64,000 nt of DNA from an uncultured Roseburia sp. (lineage in GTDB: Bacteria; Bacillota; Clostridia; Lachnospirales; Lachnospiraceae): assembly GCA_910584215.1 (NCBI GenBank), contig CAJTYI010000003.1:1-64000 (forward strand). Direction: 5' to 3'. A program made the position numbers and the translations under genes. Every line of letters starts with the position of its first letter. Position 1 is the first letter of the stretch. Below, piece after piece: positions 1 to 8,887 of this stretch. Below the pieces are notes generated by a model. That model was not told the DNA's origin. It searched no databases and saw nothing but the letters and a program-made list of their open reading frames with translations.

Positions 1-403
1 ACCGGGCGAACCGACAGAGCGGAGTGTCCAACCTTGAAAAGACGTGTATCATAGCTGGATGCCCCAAAGGCACGCGCTAAGTACCTCGGGATTTGTGATA
101 TTGAAGAAAAAAGCAGAAACTGGGACACCAACGACACGATGGATGCCGCTTTCGCTCATAGGAAAACAAAAAGTTATAATATTTTAGATAGAATACCATA
201 GGTATTCATCTAAATAACTTGGCTAATAACCTATACAATTACCTCGTTATTTTACTATGGTTTCCTGTAAAAATCAAATTAGAATAATATTCAGGTTTAT
301 TTTTACATTATGAAAATGAAACATGATATTCTTCCCTTGTCTTGCTTTTTACCGCTATTTACGATAATATGGCTATAAACATATAAAGCATGTTCGTTAT
401 TTA
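1..403. other. No gene recognised; AT-rich leader with hairpins
   Basis: There is no convincing reading frame. One frame is open from base 3 to a stop at 78-80 (25 residues) and could be the tail of a gene to the left. I do not recognise the stretch. Bases 1-180 are GC-richer and RNA-like, so the tail of a structured RNA is possible. Bases 186-211 form a hairpin with arms around GAATACC and GGTATTC, and AAATAAC near 212 can pair with GTTATTT near 245. These could be an attenuator or terminator, but no pairing is proven. Confidence 0.4.
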
Positions 404-463
404 CACGAAAATAAGAACCAAAGGAATACAGACCACGAAAATAAGAACCAAAGGAATACAGAC
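404..463 (+). repeat. Perfect 30-bp tandem duplication at a translation start
   Basis: Bases 404-433 and 434-463 are identical 30-mers starting CACGAAAATA and ending AATACAGAC. The second copy ends directly before the ATG at 464. Each copy holds the Shine-Dalgarno-like AAAGGAA, so the gene has one used and one spare ribosome site. An exact short duplication like this is usually a recent slippage event. Confidence 0.9.
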
Positions 464-1198
464 ATGGAATTACAACGTTTATTGAGTTATGTAAGAAAAG
501 CGGTAGATACTTACCAGTTAATCGATGAGGGTGACAAAATTGCGGTGGGAATCTCCGGCGGAAAAGATTCTCTCACCCTGCTCTATGCGCTCAAACATTT
601 ACAGCGCTTTTATCCGAAACATTTTGATCTGATCGCAGTCACAGTCGATTTGGGTTACGAGGGCTTCCGGTTAGAGCCGATCGAAGCGCTTTGCCGATCT
701 TTTGAGATTCCCTATCACGTTGTGCACACCGAGATTGCCAAAATAATCTTTGAGGACAGAAAAGAAACCTCCCCCTGCTCTCTCTGTGCAAAAATGAGAA
801 AGGGAGCCCTAAATGACGCGGTTAAAAAGTTGGGATATGGGAAAGTTGCTTACGCCCACCATCAGGATGACATTGTGGAAACAATGCTGCTCTCGCTGAT
901 GTACGAGGGACGCTTCTTTTCATTTTCGCCGAAGACTTATCTGGACCGCATGGAGCTGACGGTGATCCGTCCCATGATGTTTGTTCCCGAAGCTGAGGTG
1001 AAGGGATTTCAGAATAAATATCAACTTCCGGTCGTCAAAAATCCTTGTCCTGTGGACGGCGTGACTAAAAGAGAATACGCCAAGCAATTGCTTGCCACAT
1101 TGAATCAAGATAATCCCGGTGTGAAAGCGCGCATGTTCCGCGCTATCCTAGACGGGAATATCCCCGGATGGCCGCAGGCAGTTAATCCGCGCGGATAA
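464..1198 (+). CDS. TtcA/TilS-type PP-loop tRNA-modifying protein
   Basis: This is a PP-loop adenylating enzyme of the TtcA (tRNA 2-thiocytidine-32 synthesis) group. The ATP-binding PP-loop SGGKDS is at residues 31-36. A CxxC pair (C105, C108) and a third cysteine (C195, in NPCPVDG) match the three cysteines that hold the Fe-S cluster in TtcA. At 244 residues it is somewhat shorter than E. coli TtcA and lacks a long C-terminal tail. It probably activates a tRNA base by adenylation and transfers sulfur in the cytoplasm. The start at 464 follows AAAGGAA by 7 bases. The recombinase downstream has its own ribosome site after 66 bases. Family is confident; the exact target base is not. Confidence 0.85.
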   Translation: MELQRLLSYVRKAVDTYQLIDEGDKIAVGISGGKDSLTLLYALKHLQRFYPKHFDLIAVTVDLGYEGFRLEPIEALCRSFEIPYHVVHTEIAKIIFEDRKETSPCSLCAKMRKGALNDAVKKLGYGKVAYAHHQDDIVETMLLSLMYEGRFFSFSPKTYLDRMELTVIRPMMFVPEAEVKGFQNKYQLPVVKNPCPVDGVTKREYAKQLLATLNQDNPGVKARMFRAILDGNIPGWPQAVNPRG

Positions 1199-1264
1199 GG
1201 AGAGCCTCCACGCTATAGCTTATAACATAACCCGTTCAAGTAAAATATCAAAGGAACTGAAAGC

Positions 1265-2314
1265 ATGAAAGAAAAAGCCTACTATGAAAACATCAATATA
1301 AAAAATGAAGTTAATTTAAGAAAGTTACTCGCGTCTCTGCCCCCTTTTTGCAAACAGTTTTTTATCGCCATGGAGGGCACCACGTCTTCCAGGACGAGAA
1401 TTGCATATGCTTACGATATCGGATGTTTTTTTGATTATCTACATACGGTCAATCCGATCTGCGGTAAAATGGAAATAAGTGAGTTTCCGATCACGTTATT
1501 AGATGAGATCACACCGATGGATATTGAAGAATATCTTTCTTATCTGAAATATTATGAAAAAGACGGCGTCGAACATACCAATGCTGAGCGTGGTTTGAAG
1601 AGAAAATTGTCTGCGCTCCGCTCTTTTTACCATTATTACTATAAACATGATCTCATTCAAAATGATCCGACTATGAAAGTAGAAATGCCCAAAATTCATG
1701 ATAAAAATATTGTGCGCCTCGATGTCGATGAGGTAGCAACGCTGTTAGACGAAGTAGAATCGGGGGAAAATCTGACGGATCGTCAGCGCAAATACCATGA
1801 AAAGACAAGGACAAGGGATCTGGCGATGATGACATTGATGCTTGGTACTGGTATTCGTGTGTCTGAGTGCGTAGGGCTTGATCTTGAGGATGTCGACTTT
1901 AAAAATAATGGGGTCAAAGTTCACCGCAAAGGCGGCGCTGAGGTAGTCGTTTATTTTGGAGAGGAAGTCCGGTCTGCCCTTCTCGACTATATGGTCGAAC
2001 GCCAGAAAATCACCGCGGCCGATGGCAGCACAAACGCACTCTTTTTATCCATGCAGAATAAGCGCATCCATGTGCGTTCTGTAGAAAATCTGGTCAAAAA
2101 ATATGCGAAACTGGTCACCAGCTTAAAACATATTACACCACATAAGCTGAGAAGTACATACGGCACATCTTTGTACCGTGAAACCGGAGATATTTATCTG
2201 GTGGCGAGTGTCCTGGGGCATCAGGATGTCAATACGACAAGAAAGCACTATGCGGCACTCGAAGATGATAAGCGCCGCAGCGCAGCGAAAGCTGTCAAAC
2301 TAAGAGAGGTGTAG
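1265..2314 (+). CDS. Tyrosine recombinase, XerS-like
   Basis: This 349-residue site-specific recombinase has an N-terminal SAM-like core-binding domain (about 30-130) and a C-terminal catalytic domain. The catalytic set is complete: R198 (TGIRVSE), K222 (RKGG), H293 and R296 (HKLRST), H319 (LGHQ) and Y329 (RKHYA). Length and the long insert ahead of the catalytic domain resemble the single-protein XerS dimer-resolution recombinase more than the roughly 300-residue XerC/XerD. It sits in housekeeping genes beside lexA, with no phage or integron genes, so a chromosome-dimer or local inversion role is likelier than phage integration. AAAGGA lies 9 bases before the ATG. Its last 15 bases overlap the end of the convergent acyltransferase gene. 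Confidence 0.85.
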   Translation: MKEKAYYENINIKNEVNLRKLLASLPPFCKQFFIAMEGTTSSRTRIAYAYDIGCFFDYLHTVNPICGKMEISEFPITLLDEITPMDIEEYLSYLKYYEKDGVEHTNAERGLKRKLSALRSFYHYYYKHDLIQNDPTMKVEMPKIHDKNIVRLDVDEVATLLDEVESGENLTDRQRKYHEKTRTRDLAMMTLMLGTGIRVSECVGLDLEDVDFKNNGVKVHRKGGAEVVVYFGEEVRSALLDYMVERQKITAADGSTNALFLSMQNKRIHVRSVENLVKKYAKLVTSLKHITPHKLRSTYGTSLYRETGDIYLVASVLGHQDVNTTRKHYAALEDDKRRSAAKAVKLREV

Positions 2315-3022
2315 AGAATCAATTTTTTCCTTGATGCGGTCTCTGACCAAAGCTGCTATCTCCTGTGTCTTAAGTGAGCCGTATTCTTCGTAATAGATAG
2401 GCGCAAGATAATGAACCTGCGTTTTTACAGGGCCAAGGCAAAAAAGACTGTTGAAAACCTTGTATGAGTCCACAAGCGCTACCGGTACGATTGGAGCTTT
2501 TGACTTTAATGCGATCTTAAAACTTCCTGCCTTGAAATCACAGACATTGTTGCGATTATTAAAATCATAGCCGCCCTCCGGAAATAAAATATATCGACGC
2601 CCTTTTTTGACCTCCTCTGCCACCTCATTGATAATGGTGAGAGCTTGTCTTACGTCCTTTTTGTCGAGGCGTTTGCCTTCCAGCAAATCCACAAATTCTT
2701 TTACCAGCAGAGTATTTGATTTGGCTCTGTCCATGACTAGGGAACATGGCGTGGGATGCGTGTAAATGATGCCAAGGGCATCGTATTTTCCCTGATGATT
2801 GGGATACATCATATAACCGCCCTCTTGCGGCAGATGTTCCTCCCCGTAAGCCTTTGTATGAATAGCGCCTGAGACTTTCATCAGGCGGATGACATGCTTA
2901 GCAAGCGAATACCGCTCTTCCACGGAATATTTTTCCGGATGATCTGCTTCCCGGCGCATCTTGGGAATAATATAAGGAGCGCGAAACAAATTCATAATAA
3001 TGACATAAATGAACTTAAACAT
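2300..3022 (-). CDS. 1-acyl-sn-glycerol-3-phosphate acyltransferase family (PlsC-type)
   Basis: This 240-residue membrane-associated acyltransferase probably moves an acyl chain to lysophosphatidic acid to make phosphatidic acid. It carries the two family motifs: NHx4D (N75, H76, D81 in PNHQGKYDA), the catalytic His/Asp pair, and FPEG at 147-150, which binds the glycerol-phosphate. The N-terminal residues 1-20 are hydrophobic and can anchor it. It is transcribed alone on the minus strand from the promoter at 3101-3129 and converges on the recombinase with tail overlap. The acyl acceptor could differ, since PlsC-like paralogues act on several lysophospholipids. Confidence 0.85.
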   Translation of the reverse strand: MFKFIYVIIMNLFRAPYIIPKMRREADHPEKYSVEERYSLAKHVIRLMKVSGAIHTKAYGEEHLPQEGGYMMYPNHQGKYDALGIIYTHPTPCSLVMDRAKSNTLLVKEFVDLLEGKRLDKKDVRQALTIINEVAEEVKKGRRYILFPEGGYDFNNRNNVCDFKAGSFKIALKSKAPIVPVALVDSYKVFNSLFCLGPVKTQVHYLAPIYYEEYGSLKTQEIAALVRDRIKEKIDSLHLS

Positions 3023-3100
3023 ATCGGGCTGTTAATCCTCCACAATTTATATAAAGTAATAATAAATATGCTTATAATATTCTAAAGAATTTCTTAACCA

Positions 3101-3129
3101 ATTATACCTTACTTTTTAATAATTGACAA
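3101..3129 (-). promoter_or_regulatory. Sigma-A-type promoter of the PlsC-type gene
   Basis: On the minus strand TTGTCA (3124-3129) and TATAAT (3101-3106) are 17 bases apart, close to consensus. The gene starts about 80 bases downstream. Confidence 0.75.
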
Positions 3130-3218
3130 CTATCGCCCGATTTTATTTTATATTTGAAATCATGCTCCATCCACCTTTGCTCTGATGCCATTCACTAAAC
3201 ATATCAAACTCGGTCCAT

Positions 3219-3590
3219 TTATCCATCTATCACTGCCCTGATGCTTTCATAAAGCACTTCAACTACATCCTCTCTGTTACAGGTAAAATCCGGTTCCACA
3301 AGATTTGAAGGATTATTCTTGTCGATGCGGCAAAATTCTTTTGTTGAAATCTGCATAAACAATTGCGAATTGGGCAGTCGGAACTTTGCAATGTCACCGT
3401 ATCCATTTAGCGTTGCCAGGCTCCTCACCGATGAGCGTACCCATAAGATTATCTTTTATGTACTGCGCAAATAGAATGGCTGATCTAAATGAATTAGCGG
3501 AAGTTAAGACATAGACTGGGCCGTTAAACGTTAGATCATCATATAAGAATGTATTGCGAAGTGAATTGATATAAATTATGGGAGATATTC
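3219..3590 (-). pseudogene. Decayed S41-family peptidase, C-terminal remnant
   Basis: Two overlapping minus-strand frames together read like the C-terminal part of an S41 tail-specific protease-like protein. The first (about 3590-3394) holds FNGPVYVLTSANSF and then LIGEEPGNA. The second (3428-3219) continues with YGDIAKFRLPNSQLF and a typical tail. A frameshift near 3400-3425 separates them, and the N-terminal two thirds, including the usual signal peptide, is missing. In the nucleophile motif, where relatives usually have SSA, the sequence reads FRSA, so the catalytic serine may be arginine. No start codon or ribosome site serves the fragment. It lies directly downstream of the YneA-like gene. 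Confidence 0.6.
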
Positions 3591-3950
3591 GGCAGAATAA
3601 TAAGGAACTGTAATATACTGCCCACATTGGATTGCCTCTCCAGAAAGATGATTGATATACTGCACCTCCCTTATATAATCGCTTCTGCTGCGGTAAGATT
3701 CTCCCATATACCTTCCCGCAATATCCCACAGCGTATCTCCCTGCTCGATGCGGATGTTTGTATAATATTTGTAACAAGAATCTGCCGAGGCAGCCTTTGC
3801 TGCCACGCGTCCAGATAAGAAGAAACAGAAAGCGGCAATACATACGGCGGTCAATGTGAGCAGCCCGATGGCAAACTCCTGCTTTTTCACGCTGGCACGG
3901 CAAAAATGTCTCACGAAATGGATGTTATGAATCACGAGCTTCTTTTTCAT
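3576..3950 (-). CDS. yneA: LysM-domain, YneA-like SOS cell-division inhibitor
   Basis: The 124-residue product has one membrane segment (about 26-46) and a LysM domain (about 63-115, with RIEQGDTLWDIAGRY). This matches YneA of Bacillus, which halts division during DNA damage, and the gene is divergent from lexA as in Bacillus. The start at 3950 is chosen because GGAGGT lies 6 bases upstream; an in-frame codon at 3995 has no ribosome site and falls inside the operators. Regulation by LexA is strongly suggested by the sites at 3976-4015 and 4042-4055. The protein probably acts at the outer face of the membrane, where LysM can touch peptidoglycan. The family is diverse, so the name rests on architecture and position. 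Confidence 0.75.
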   Translation of the reverse strand: MKKKLVIHNIHFVRHFCRASVKKQEFAIGLLTLTAVCIAAFCFFLSGRVAAKAASADSCYKYYTNIRIEQGDTLWDIAGRYMGESYRSRSDYIREVQYINHLSGEAIQCGQYITVPYYSAEYLP

Positions 3951-3975
3951 CTGATGACCTCCCTGCAAATTACTG

Positions 3976-4015
3976 CAAACATGTGTTGCGAACATGTGTT
4001 GCGAACATTCGTTCT
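3976..4015. promoter_or_regulatory. Three phased LexA-box-like sites in the yneA leader
   Basis: Three 14-bp sites follow one another at 13-bp steps: CAAACATGTGTTGC (3976-3989), CGAACATGTGTTGC (3989-4002) and CGAACATTCGTTCT (4002-4015). The Gram-positive LexA (DinR) consensus is CGAAC-N4-GTTCG. The third is the best match; the first two deviate in the outer bases. All lie between the promoter and the yneA ribosome site. Confidence 0.75.
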
Positions 4016-4030
4016 ATACCTGATAGTGCT

Positions 4031-4059
4031 ACTGTAACACAGGAACATGTGTTTGTCAA
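4031..4059 (-). promoter_or_regulatory. yneA promoter with internal LexA box
   Basis: On the minus strand TTGACA (4054-4059) and TACAGT (4031-4036) are 17 bases apart. GGAACATGTGTTTG (4042-4055), a fourth LexA-like site, fills the space between them and overlaps the -35, so bound LexA would block polymerase directly. Confidence 0.75.
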
Positions 4060-4244
4060 TCAGTACTTTTTATTCCAACGCCGCACACGTATGCCCAGGA
4101 TGCCGATCACAACTGAAACAAAGCCTAAAGGCTTTCACACACTCCCAAGCTGGGAGCGATTTTCCCTTGACATAAGACCTAGCAGTGCTGCGCGATAGGT
4201 ACAGTTATGAAGTAACACCTTCTGCAATTGTATATTTGGGGTTG
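4060..4244. other. Gene-free spacer between yneA and lexA promoters
   Basis: No gene is seen. Two small palindromes occur: AAAGCCTAAAGGCTTT near 4120-4135 and CTCCCAAGCTGGGAG near 4142-4156. Neither is followed by a T-run in either direction, so I assign no function. Confidence 0.4.
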
Positions 4245-4297
4245 CGAACAAGTTTTCGGAATATATGTTTGCTTTTTGAAAAGAGCTGTGCTATAAT
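4245..4297 (+). promoter_or_regulatory. lexA promoter with two LexA boxes (autoregulation)
   Basis: TTGCTT (4269-4274) and TATAAT (4292-4297) are 17 bases apart, with an extended -10 TG at 4289-4290. CGAACAAGTTTTCG (4245-4258) is a good LexA box. GGAATATATGTTTG (4258-4271) is a weaker one overlapping the -35. This arrangement fits LexA repressing its own gene. Confidence 0.75.
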
Positions 4298-4357
4298 GAG
4301 CGAAAGAAACGATAGCAAATGATTTGTATATCAATTATCATAAAGGGGGTTTTTTCT

Positions 4358-4975
4358 ATGGGAAGTGGAAAAATCAGCGATAAACAGCGTGCAATATTAG
4401 AATATATTAAACAGGAAATTCTTGACAAAGGCTATCCTCCCGCAGTTCGAGAGATCTGTGAGGCAGTCGGTTTAAAGTCAACCTCTTCCGTTCATGCACA
4501 TCTGGAGTCGTTGGAGAAGAACGGTTATATTCGCAGAGATCCCACCAAGCCGCGCGCAATTGAGATTATAGACGATAACTTTAATCTGACACGCAGAGAA
4601 TTAGTCAATGTGCCGATTATTGGACAGGTAGCTGCCGGACAGCCCATCCTGGCAGTGGAAAACATCGAAAATTATTTTCCGATTCCGGTAGAGATGCTGC
4701 CCAATGCAGAGGCGTTCATGTTAAATGTCAAAGGGGAAAGTATGGTGAATGTCGGAATTTTCGACGGCGATAAGATTTTGGTTCAAAAGCAGTCCACCGC
4801 CAATAACGGCGAGATGGTGGTTGCTTTGGTCGATGACTCCGCTACAGTTAAGACTTTTTATAAAGAAGACGGACATATCCGGTTACAGCCGGAAAATGAC
4901 ACGATGGAACCGATCATTGTCGATCATTGTGAGATTTTAGGCAAAGTATTTGGTGTGTTCCGGCTGTTTCGCTGA
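4358..4975 (+). CDS. lexA: LexA repressor, SOS regulator
   Basis: The 205-residue protein has an N-terminal winged helix (1-65) and a C-terminal S24 autoprotease domain. The self-cleavage bond A93-G94 (QVAAGQP), the nucleophile S128 (KGESMV) and the general base K165 (TVKTFY) are all present, so it should be cleaved when RecA filaments form on single-stranded DNA. I chose the ATG at 4358: AAAGGGGGT sits 7 bases upstream, and the next residues match known LexA starts, while the upstream in-frame ATG at 4319 adds 13 hydrophobic residues without a ribosome site. It represses itself and probably the divergent yneA-like gene. Confidence 0.95.
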   Translation: MGSGKISDKQRAILEYIKQEILDKGYPPAVREICEAVGLKSTSSVHAHLESLEKNGYIRRDPTKPRAIEIIDDNFNLTRRELVNVPIIGQVAAGQPILAVENIENYFPIPVEMLPNAEAFMLNVKGESMVNVGIFDGDKILVQKQSTANNGEMVVALVDDSATVKTFYKEDGHIRLQPENDTMEPIIVDHCEILGKVFGVFRLFR

Positions 4976-5038
4976 CATAATTAAATATTTGAGCCTACAG
5001 TTGCATATTTTGGCAACAGATATGGCTGGAGCTTTGGA

Positions 5039-5061
5039 GAAAGCGCCCATATGGCGCTTTC
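5039..5061. terminator. Palindrome between convergent lexA and rsfS
   Basis: GAAAGCGCC and GGCGCTTTC are separated by about 5 bases in the gap between the lexA and rsfS stops. There is no clear T-run, so this is a weak candidate for a two-way terminator. The element resembles the duplicated palindromes at 45087-45168, which also hug a stop codon. Confidence 0.45.
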
Positions 5062-5062
5062 C

Positions 5063-5422
5063 CTACAAATTTTCTTTGGCTGTATGAATATCAATAATTT
5101 TACCATCTCTCCAGATACGCTCTAAATCATAAAACAGGCGGTCTTCTTTGGAGAAAATATGCAGAATGATATCTCCATAATCCATGAGTATCCAGGTGGA
5201 ATTCTTGTTGCCCTCTATCTGCCTTGTCTTTAAGCCTTCCTTGTATAAGGCTTCCTGTACCGCGTCCTGCATAGCCAGAATCTGATTCTGGTTGGAGCCG
5301 TTTGCAACGATAAAGTAATCTGCGATGGGAGAAATACCCTGTATATCGATCACAGTCACATCCTCCGCCTTGCGGTCTTCCAATGCATCTACCGCCAGTT
5401 TACAGTATTCTAATGATGTCAT
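5063..5422 (-). CDS. rsfS: Ribosome silencing factor RsfS (Iojap)
   Basis: The 119-residue RsfS binds ribosomal protein L14 on the 50S subunit and blocks joining with 30S when nutrients are short. Family signatures are visible: the VTVIDIQGISPIADYFIVANGSN stretch at about 23-45, QIEGNKNSTWILMDYGDIILHIF near 75-97, and DLERIW near the end. The start at 5422 is used because AGGAG precedes it by 8 bases; the frame is open to 5473 without a better site. It ends the obg-yhbY-nadD-yqeK-rsfS run, directly after yqeK, as in many Firmicutes. Confidence 0.93.
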   Translation of the reverse strand: MTSLEYCKLAVDALEDRKAEDVTVIDIQGISPIADYFIVANGSNQNQILAMQDAVQEALYKEGLKTRQIEGNKNSTWILMDYGDIILHIFSKEDRLFYDLERIWRDGKIIDIHTAKENL

Positions 5423-5527
5423 TTCATGTACTCCTCGTATTATATAGTAGTAGTGTTTATAGTCCCTCTCCAAGGACTGTATGTTATACTACCTAAGATA
5501 CTGTGGATTGTTTATCAACTCCTCGTA

Positions 5528-6103
5528 TTAAGATTCCGTCAGGTATCTTCTATAGTATTCATAAGTAATTCGGCTAGTGTTATCAATACAGCATCCACGC
5601 GCCATAAGATAAGTTAAAGTATCTTCCAAGATCTCTGCCATGCAGCGGTTGAGATCGGTAAATGCCGTCCTGCGGATATTGGAAAGATTGGGCGCTTTGT
5701 CGCGCATGGGTTCAATATAGTCGGCAATGTAGATGATTTTATCTAAAAGACTCATATCAGGTTCCCCGGTTGTGTGCACTTTGATTGCGTGCAGAATCAG
5801 CGGATCGTTGACACCATAGGTGTGCTCTGCCACAAACGCACCCAATTTGGCGTGGAGCAGACTAGGATTGTCATATTCGGCATTGTTTATGGGGATATGA
5901 TGCTTTTCGCACAGCCTGACCTTGTTGTCATTTGAGATACATTTGGCACAGTCGTGGAGCAAACCGGCCATCATCGCGTCATCGACGGGATAGCCGTGCG
6001 CCATGGCGAGGGATGCCGCCGTGTACATGACGCCGAGTGTATGTTCGTAGCGAGACTTGTCCAGCTCTTTTTTTAAATGTTTGCGTATTTCATTTCGTTC
6101 CAT
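5528..6103 (-). CDS. yqeK: HD-domain diadenosine tetraphosphatase YqeK
   Basis: This 191-residue HD-superfamily hydrolase matches YqeK, which splits Ap4A symmetrically into two ADP. The metal-binding HD pair is in GLLHDCAK, preceded by YEHTLGVMYTA as in the family, with a later histidine pair in ALKVHTTG-like context (AIKVHTTGE). I place the start at 6103, where homologues begin (MERNEIRKHL). An ATG at 6136 overlaps the nadD stop as TGATG and could give translational coupling with 11 extra residues. It follows nadD directly, as in Bacillus. Confidence 0.9.
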   Translation of the reverse strand: MERNEIRKHLKKELDKSRYEHTLGVMYTAASLAMAHGYPVDDAMMAGLLHDCAKCISNDNKVRLCEKHHIPINNAEYDNPSLLHAKLGAFVAEHTYGVNDPLILHAIKVHTTGEPDMSLLDKIIYIADYIEPMRDKAPNLSNIRRTAFTDLNRCMAEILEDTLTYLMARGCCIDNTSRITYEYYRRYLTES

Positions 6104-6135
6104 TACTCTATTTAAGCCTTTCTCACAATTTATCA

Positions 6136-6762
6136 TCAAATATAACGATAGAGGCCATGTGCCCTGATATATTCTTTTACCGGCTCGGGACACGCGCAAG
6201 CGTCAAGATTTTGCCCAAGCGCTGTGCGTTGTCGTATTTTTGTGGAGGAAACTGGCGTGATTCCACTTTTTATCGTACAGATATCAGCCGGAAAAAGTGA
6301 ATGTATCACAGAAATTTTTTGATTGATTTCGTCCAGGTTCATATCATCCCGCACTGCTACCAAAAGAACGGCGTGTTGACAGATGATTTCCGGGTGAAAC
6401 CAATGCTCAAAATAATCCAAAGAATCCGCGCCCATAATAAAATAAAACTGATACTGTGGAAAAGATTCGTCCAATTTTTCCAGAGTGCGATAAGTATAAC
6501 TGGTTTCTGCCGCGTCGATCTCAATGGTCGACAGTTTGAAGTAAGGATAATTTGCGATGGCAAGCTGAGTCATCTCTGCCCGCTGCACAGCCGGCGTCAT
6601 GGCACTCTCCTCTTTATTTGGAGAATGGCCGGCTGGGATAAACCAGACTTCGTCTAATTGATATTCTTCATAGGCACTCTGTGCGATATTGATGTGTCCA
6701 TAGTGTATGGGGTCGAAAGAACCGCCTAGAATGCCGACTTTTTTATGAACGTTATCTTTCAT
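6136..6762 (-). CDS. nadD: Nicotinate-nucleotide adenylyltransferase NadD
   Basis: NadD joins nicotinate mononucleotide and ATP to deaminated NAD, a late step of NAD synthesis. The 208 residues carry the nucleotidyltransferase T/HxGH signature in GGSFDPIHYGHI (about 11-22) and the C-terminal SSTKIR motif that contacts the ATP phosphates. Length is normal for the family. It lies 2 bases after yhbY, and its stop overlaps a possible yqeK start, so it is clearly in one transcript with obg and rsfS. Confidence 0.95.
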   Translation of the reverse strand: MKDNVHKKVGILGGSFDPIHYGHINIAQSAYEEYQLDEVWFIPAGHSPNKEESAMTPAVQRAEMTQLAIANYPYFKLSTIEIDAAETSYTYRTLEKLDESFPQYQFYFIMGADSLDYFEHWFHPEIICQHAVLLVAVRDDMNLDEINQKISVIHSLFPADICTIKSGITPVSSTKIRQRTALGQNLDACACPEPVKEYIRAHGLYRYI

Positions 6763-6764
6763 AA

Positions 6765-7061
6765 CTATTTCGGAAGATCGTATTTGGAATTTTTCTTTGC
6801 CTGACGGAAAAGAATCATCTTTTTACCGATCACCTTTACCACCTCCGCATGTGTACGGCCAGCCACTGCCTCCGAGATTTCCCTGGGATCATCGTCACAG
6901 TTTTTTAACACAGATACTTTTATCAGTTCTCTCTTTTCAAGTGCCTCGTCCAGCGCTGTGATCAGCTCTGGCGTGAGGCTGGCCTTGCCAATCTGAAAAA
7001 TAGCATCCATTGTGTTTGCCTGTCCGCCCAAATAAGCGCGCTGTTTGCTTGTCAATGCCAT
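6765..7061 (-). CDS. yhbY: YhbY-family ribosome-assembly RNA-binding protein
   Basis: The 98-residue protein is a stand-alone CRM domain, as in YhbY/YqeI, which associates with pre-50S particles. The start LTSKQRAYLGGQAN and the central FQIGKASLTPELI region are typical, and the GxxG-like loop is present near AVAGRTHAEVVKVIGK. It sits between obg and nadD, 14 bases downstream of obg, a conserved neighbourhood linking ribosome assembly genes. Confidence 0.9.
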   Translation of the reverse strand: MALTSKQRAYLGGQANTMDAIFQIGKASLTPELITALDEALEKRELIKVSVLKNCDDDPREISEAVAGRTHAEVVKVIGKKMILFRQAKKNSKYDLPK

Positions 7062-7075
7062 AATAACCTGCCTTT

Positions 7076-8374
<1,299 letters not shown>

Positions 8375-8397
8375 TTAAATGTTCCTGTTAAAAATCG

Positions 8398-8546
8398 CCT
8401 GCCTTTGAAAGCCAAAACAATCTCCTGCGAGATAAGTTTGGCATTATGATATATCCTGCCTTTGAAGCCAAAGTAATTTCCCTCGAGATAAGTTTTAAAC
8501 TATGATATATCCTGCCTTTGAAAGCCGAAGTATTCTCCTTTAAGGT
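8398..8546. repeat. Imperfect 56-57-bp tandem repeat upstream of obg
   Basis: Units begin at 8398, 8455 and 8511, each with CCTGCCTTTGAA, then a GAGATAAGTTT block and ATGATATAT. The first two are full length and the third stops after about 35 bases at the rpmA terminator. They lie in the leader of obg on the minus strand. No protein frame runs through them. Confidence 0.85.
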
Positions 8547-8587
8547 AAAAAGGCACGACAAACCGAACAAATCCGGTCTGCCGTGCC
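8544..8587 (-). terminator. Rho-independent terminator after rpmA
   Basis: On the minus strand a GGCACG..CGTGCC stem, extended inwards by further imperfect pairing (ACCG with CGGT), is followed by TTTTT (8547-8551). It stands 12 bases after the rpmA stop and should split rplU-prp-rpmA from obg. Confidence 0.85.
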
Positions 8588-8599
8588 TGGTCATACGTT

Positions 8600-8884
8600 T
8601 TACTCTGCTACTGGATAAACGGAAGCCTGCTTCTTGTCTCTTCCCTTTCTCTCGAATCTTAAAACGCCGTCTGTCAGAGCGAATAACGTGTCATCTCCGC
8701 CGATGCCTACATTGACACCCGGATGAATCCTTGTACCACGCTGTCTGTACAGAATATTGCCAGCTTTGACGAACTGTCCGTCTGCTCTTTTGGCTCCTAA
8801 TCTCTTTGACTCTGAATCACGTCCGTTTTTGGTGGAACCAACTCCCTTTTTATGGGCAAAAAACTGAAGGTTCATATTTAACAT
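8600..8884 (-). CDS. rpmA: 50S ribosomal protein L27
   Basis: L27 lines the peptidyl-transferase region of the 50S subunit. The 94 residues start [14 protein letters not shown]: this is the Firmicute-type extension that must be cut after the FF to expose AHKKG, which reaches the tRNA ends. The protease for that cut, Prp, is the next gene upstream. The conserved [15 protein letters not shown] block follows. It is the last gene before the terminator at 8544-8587. Confidence 0.97.
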   Translation of the reverse strand: MLNMNLQFFAHKKGVGSTKNGRDSESKRLGAKRADGQFVKAGNILYRQRGTRIHPGVNVGIGGDDTLFALTDGVLRFERKGRDKKQASVYPVAE

Positions 8885-8887
8885 GTC

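Noticed and set aside
1265..2314. Integrase of a mobile element
   Set aside because: No attachment repeats, phage or conjugation genes are near; its neighbours are housekeeping genes and its layout is XerS-like.
3394..3903. 169-codon minus-strand frame as an independent gene
   Set aside because: Its first half is out-of-frame translation of the LysM gene; only the last part matches an S41 protease, so I treat it as part of the pseudogene.
3983..4198. 71-codon plus-strand frame between yneA and lexA
   Set aside because: It runs through the LexA sites and promoter and has no ribosome site.
8398..8546. CRISPR array
   Set aside because: Units are directly adjacent 56-57-bp repeats without unique spacers, and there are no cas genes.
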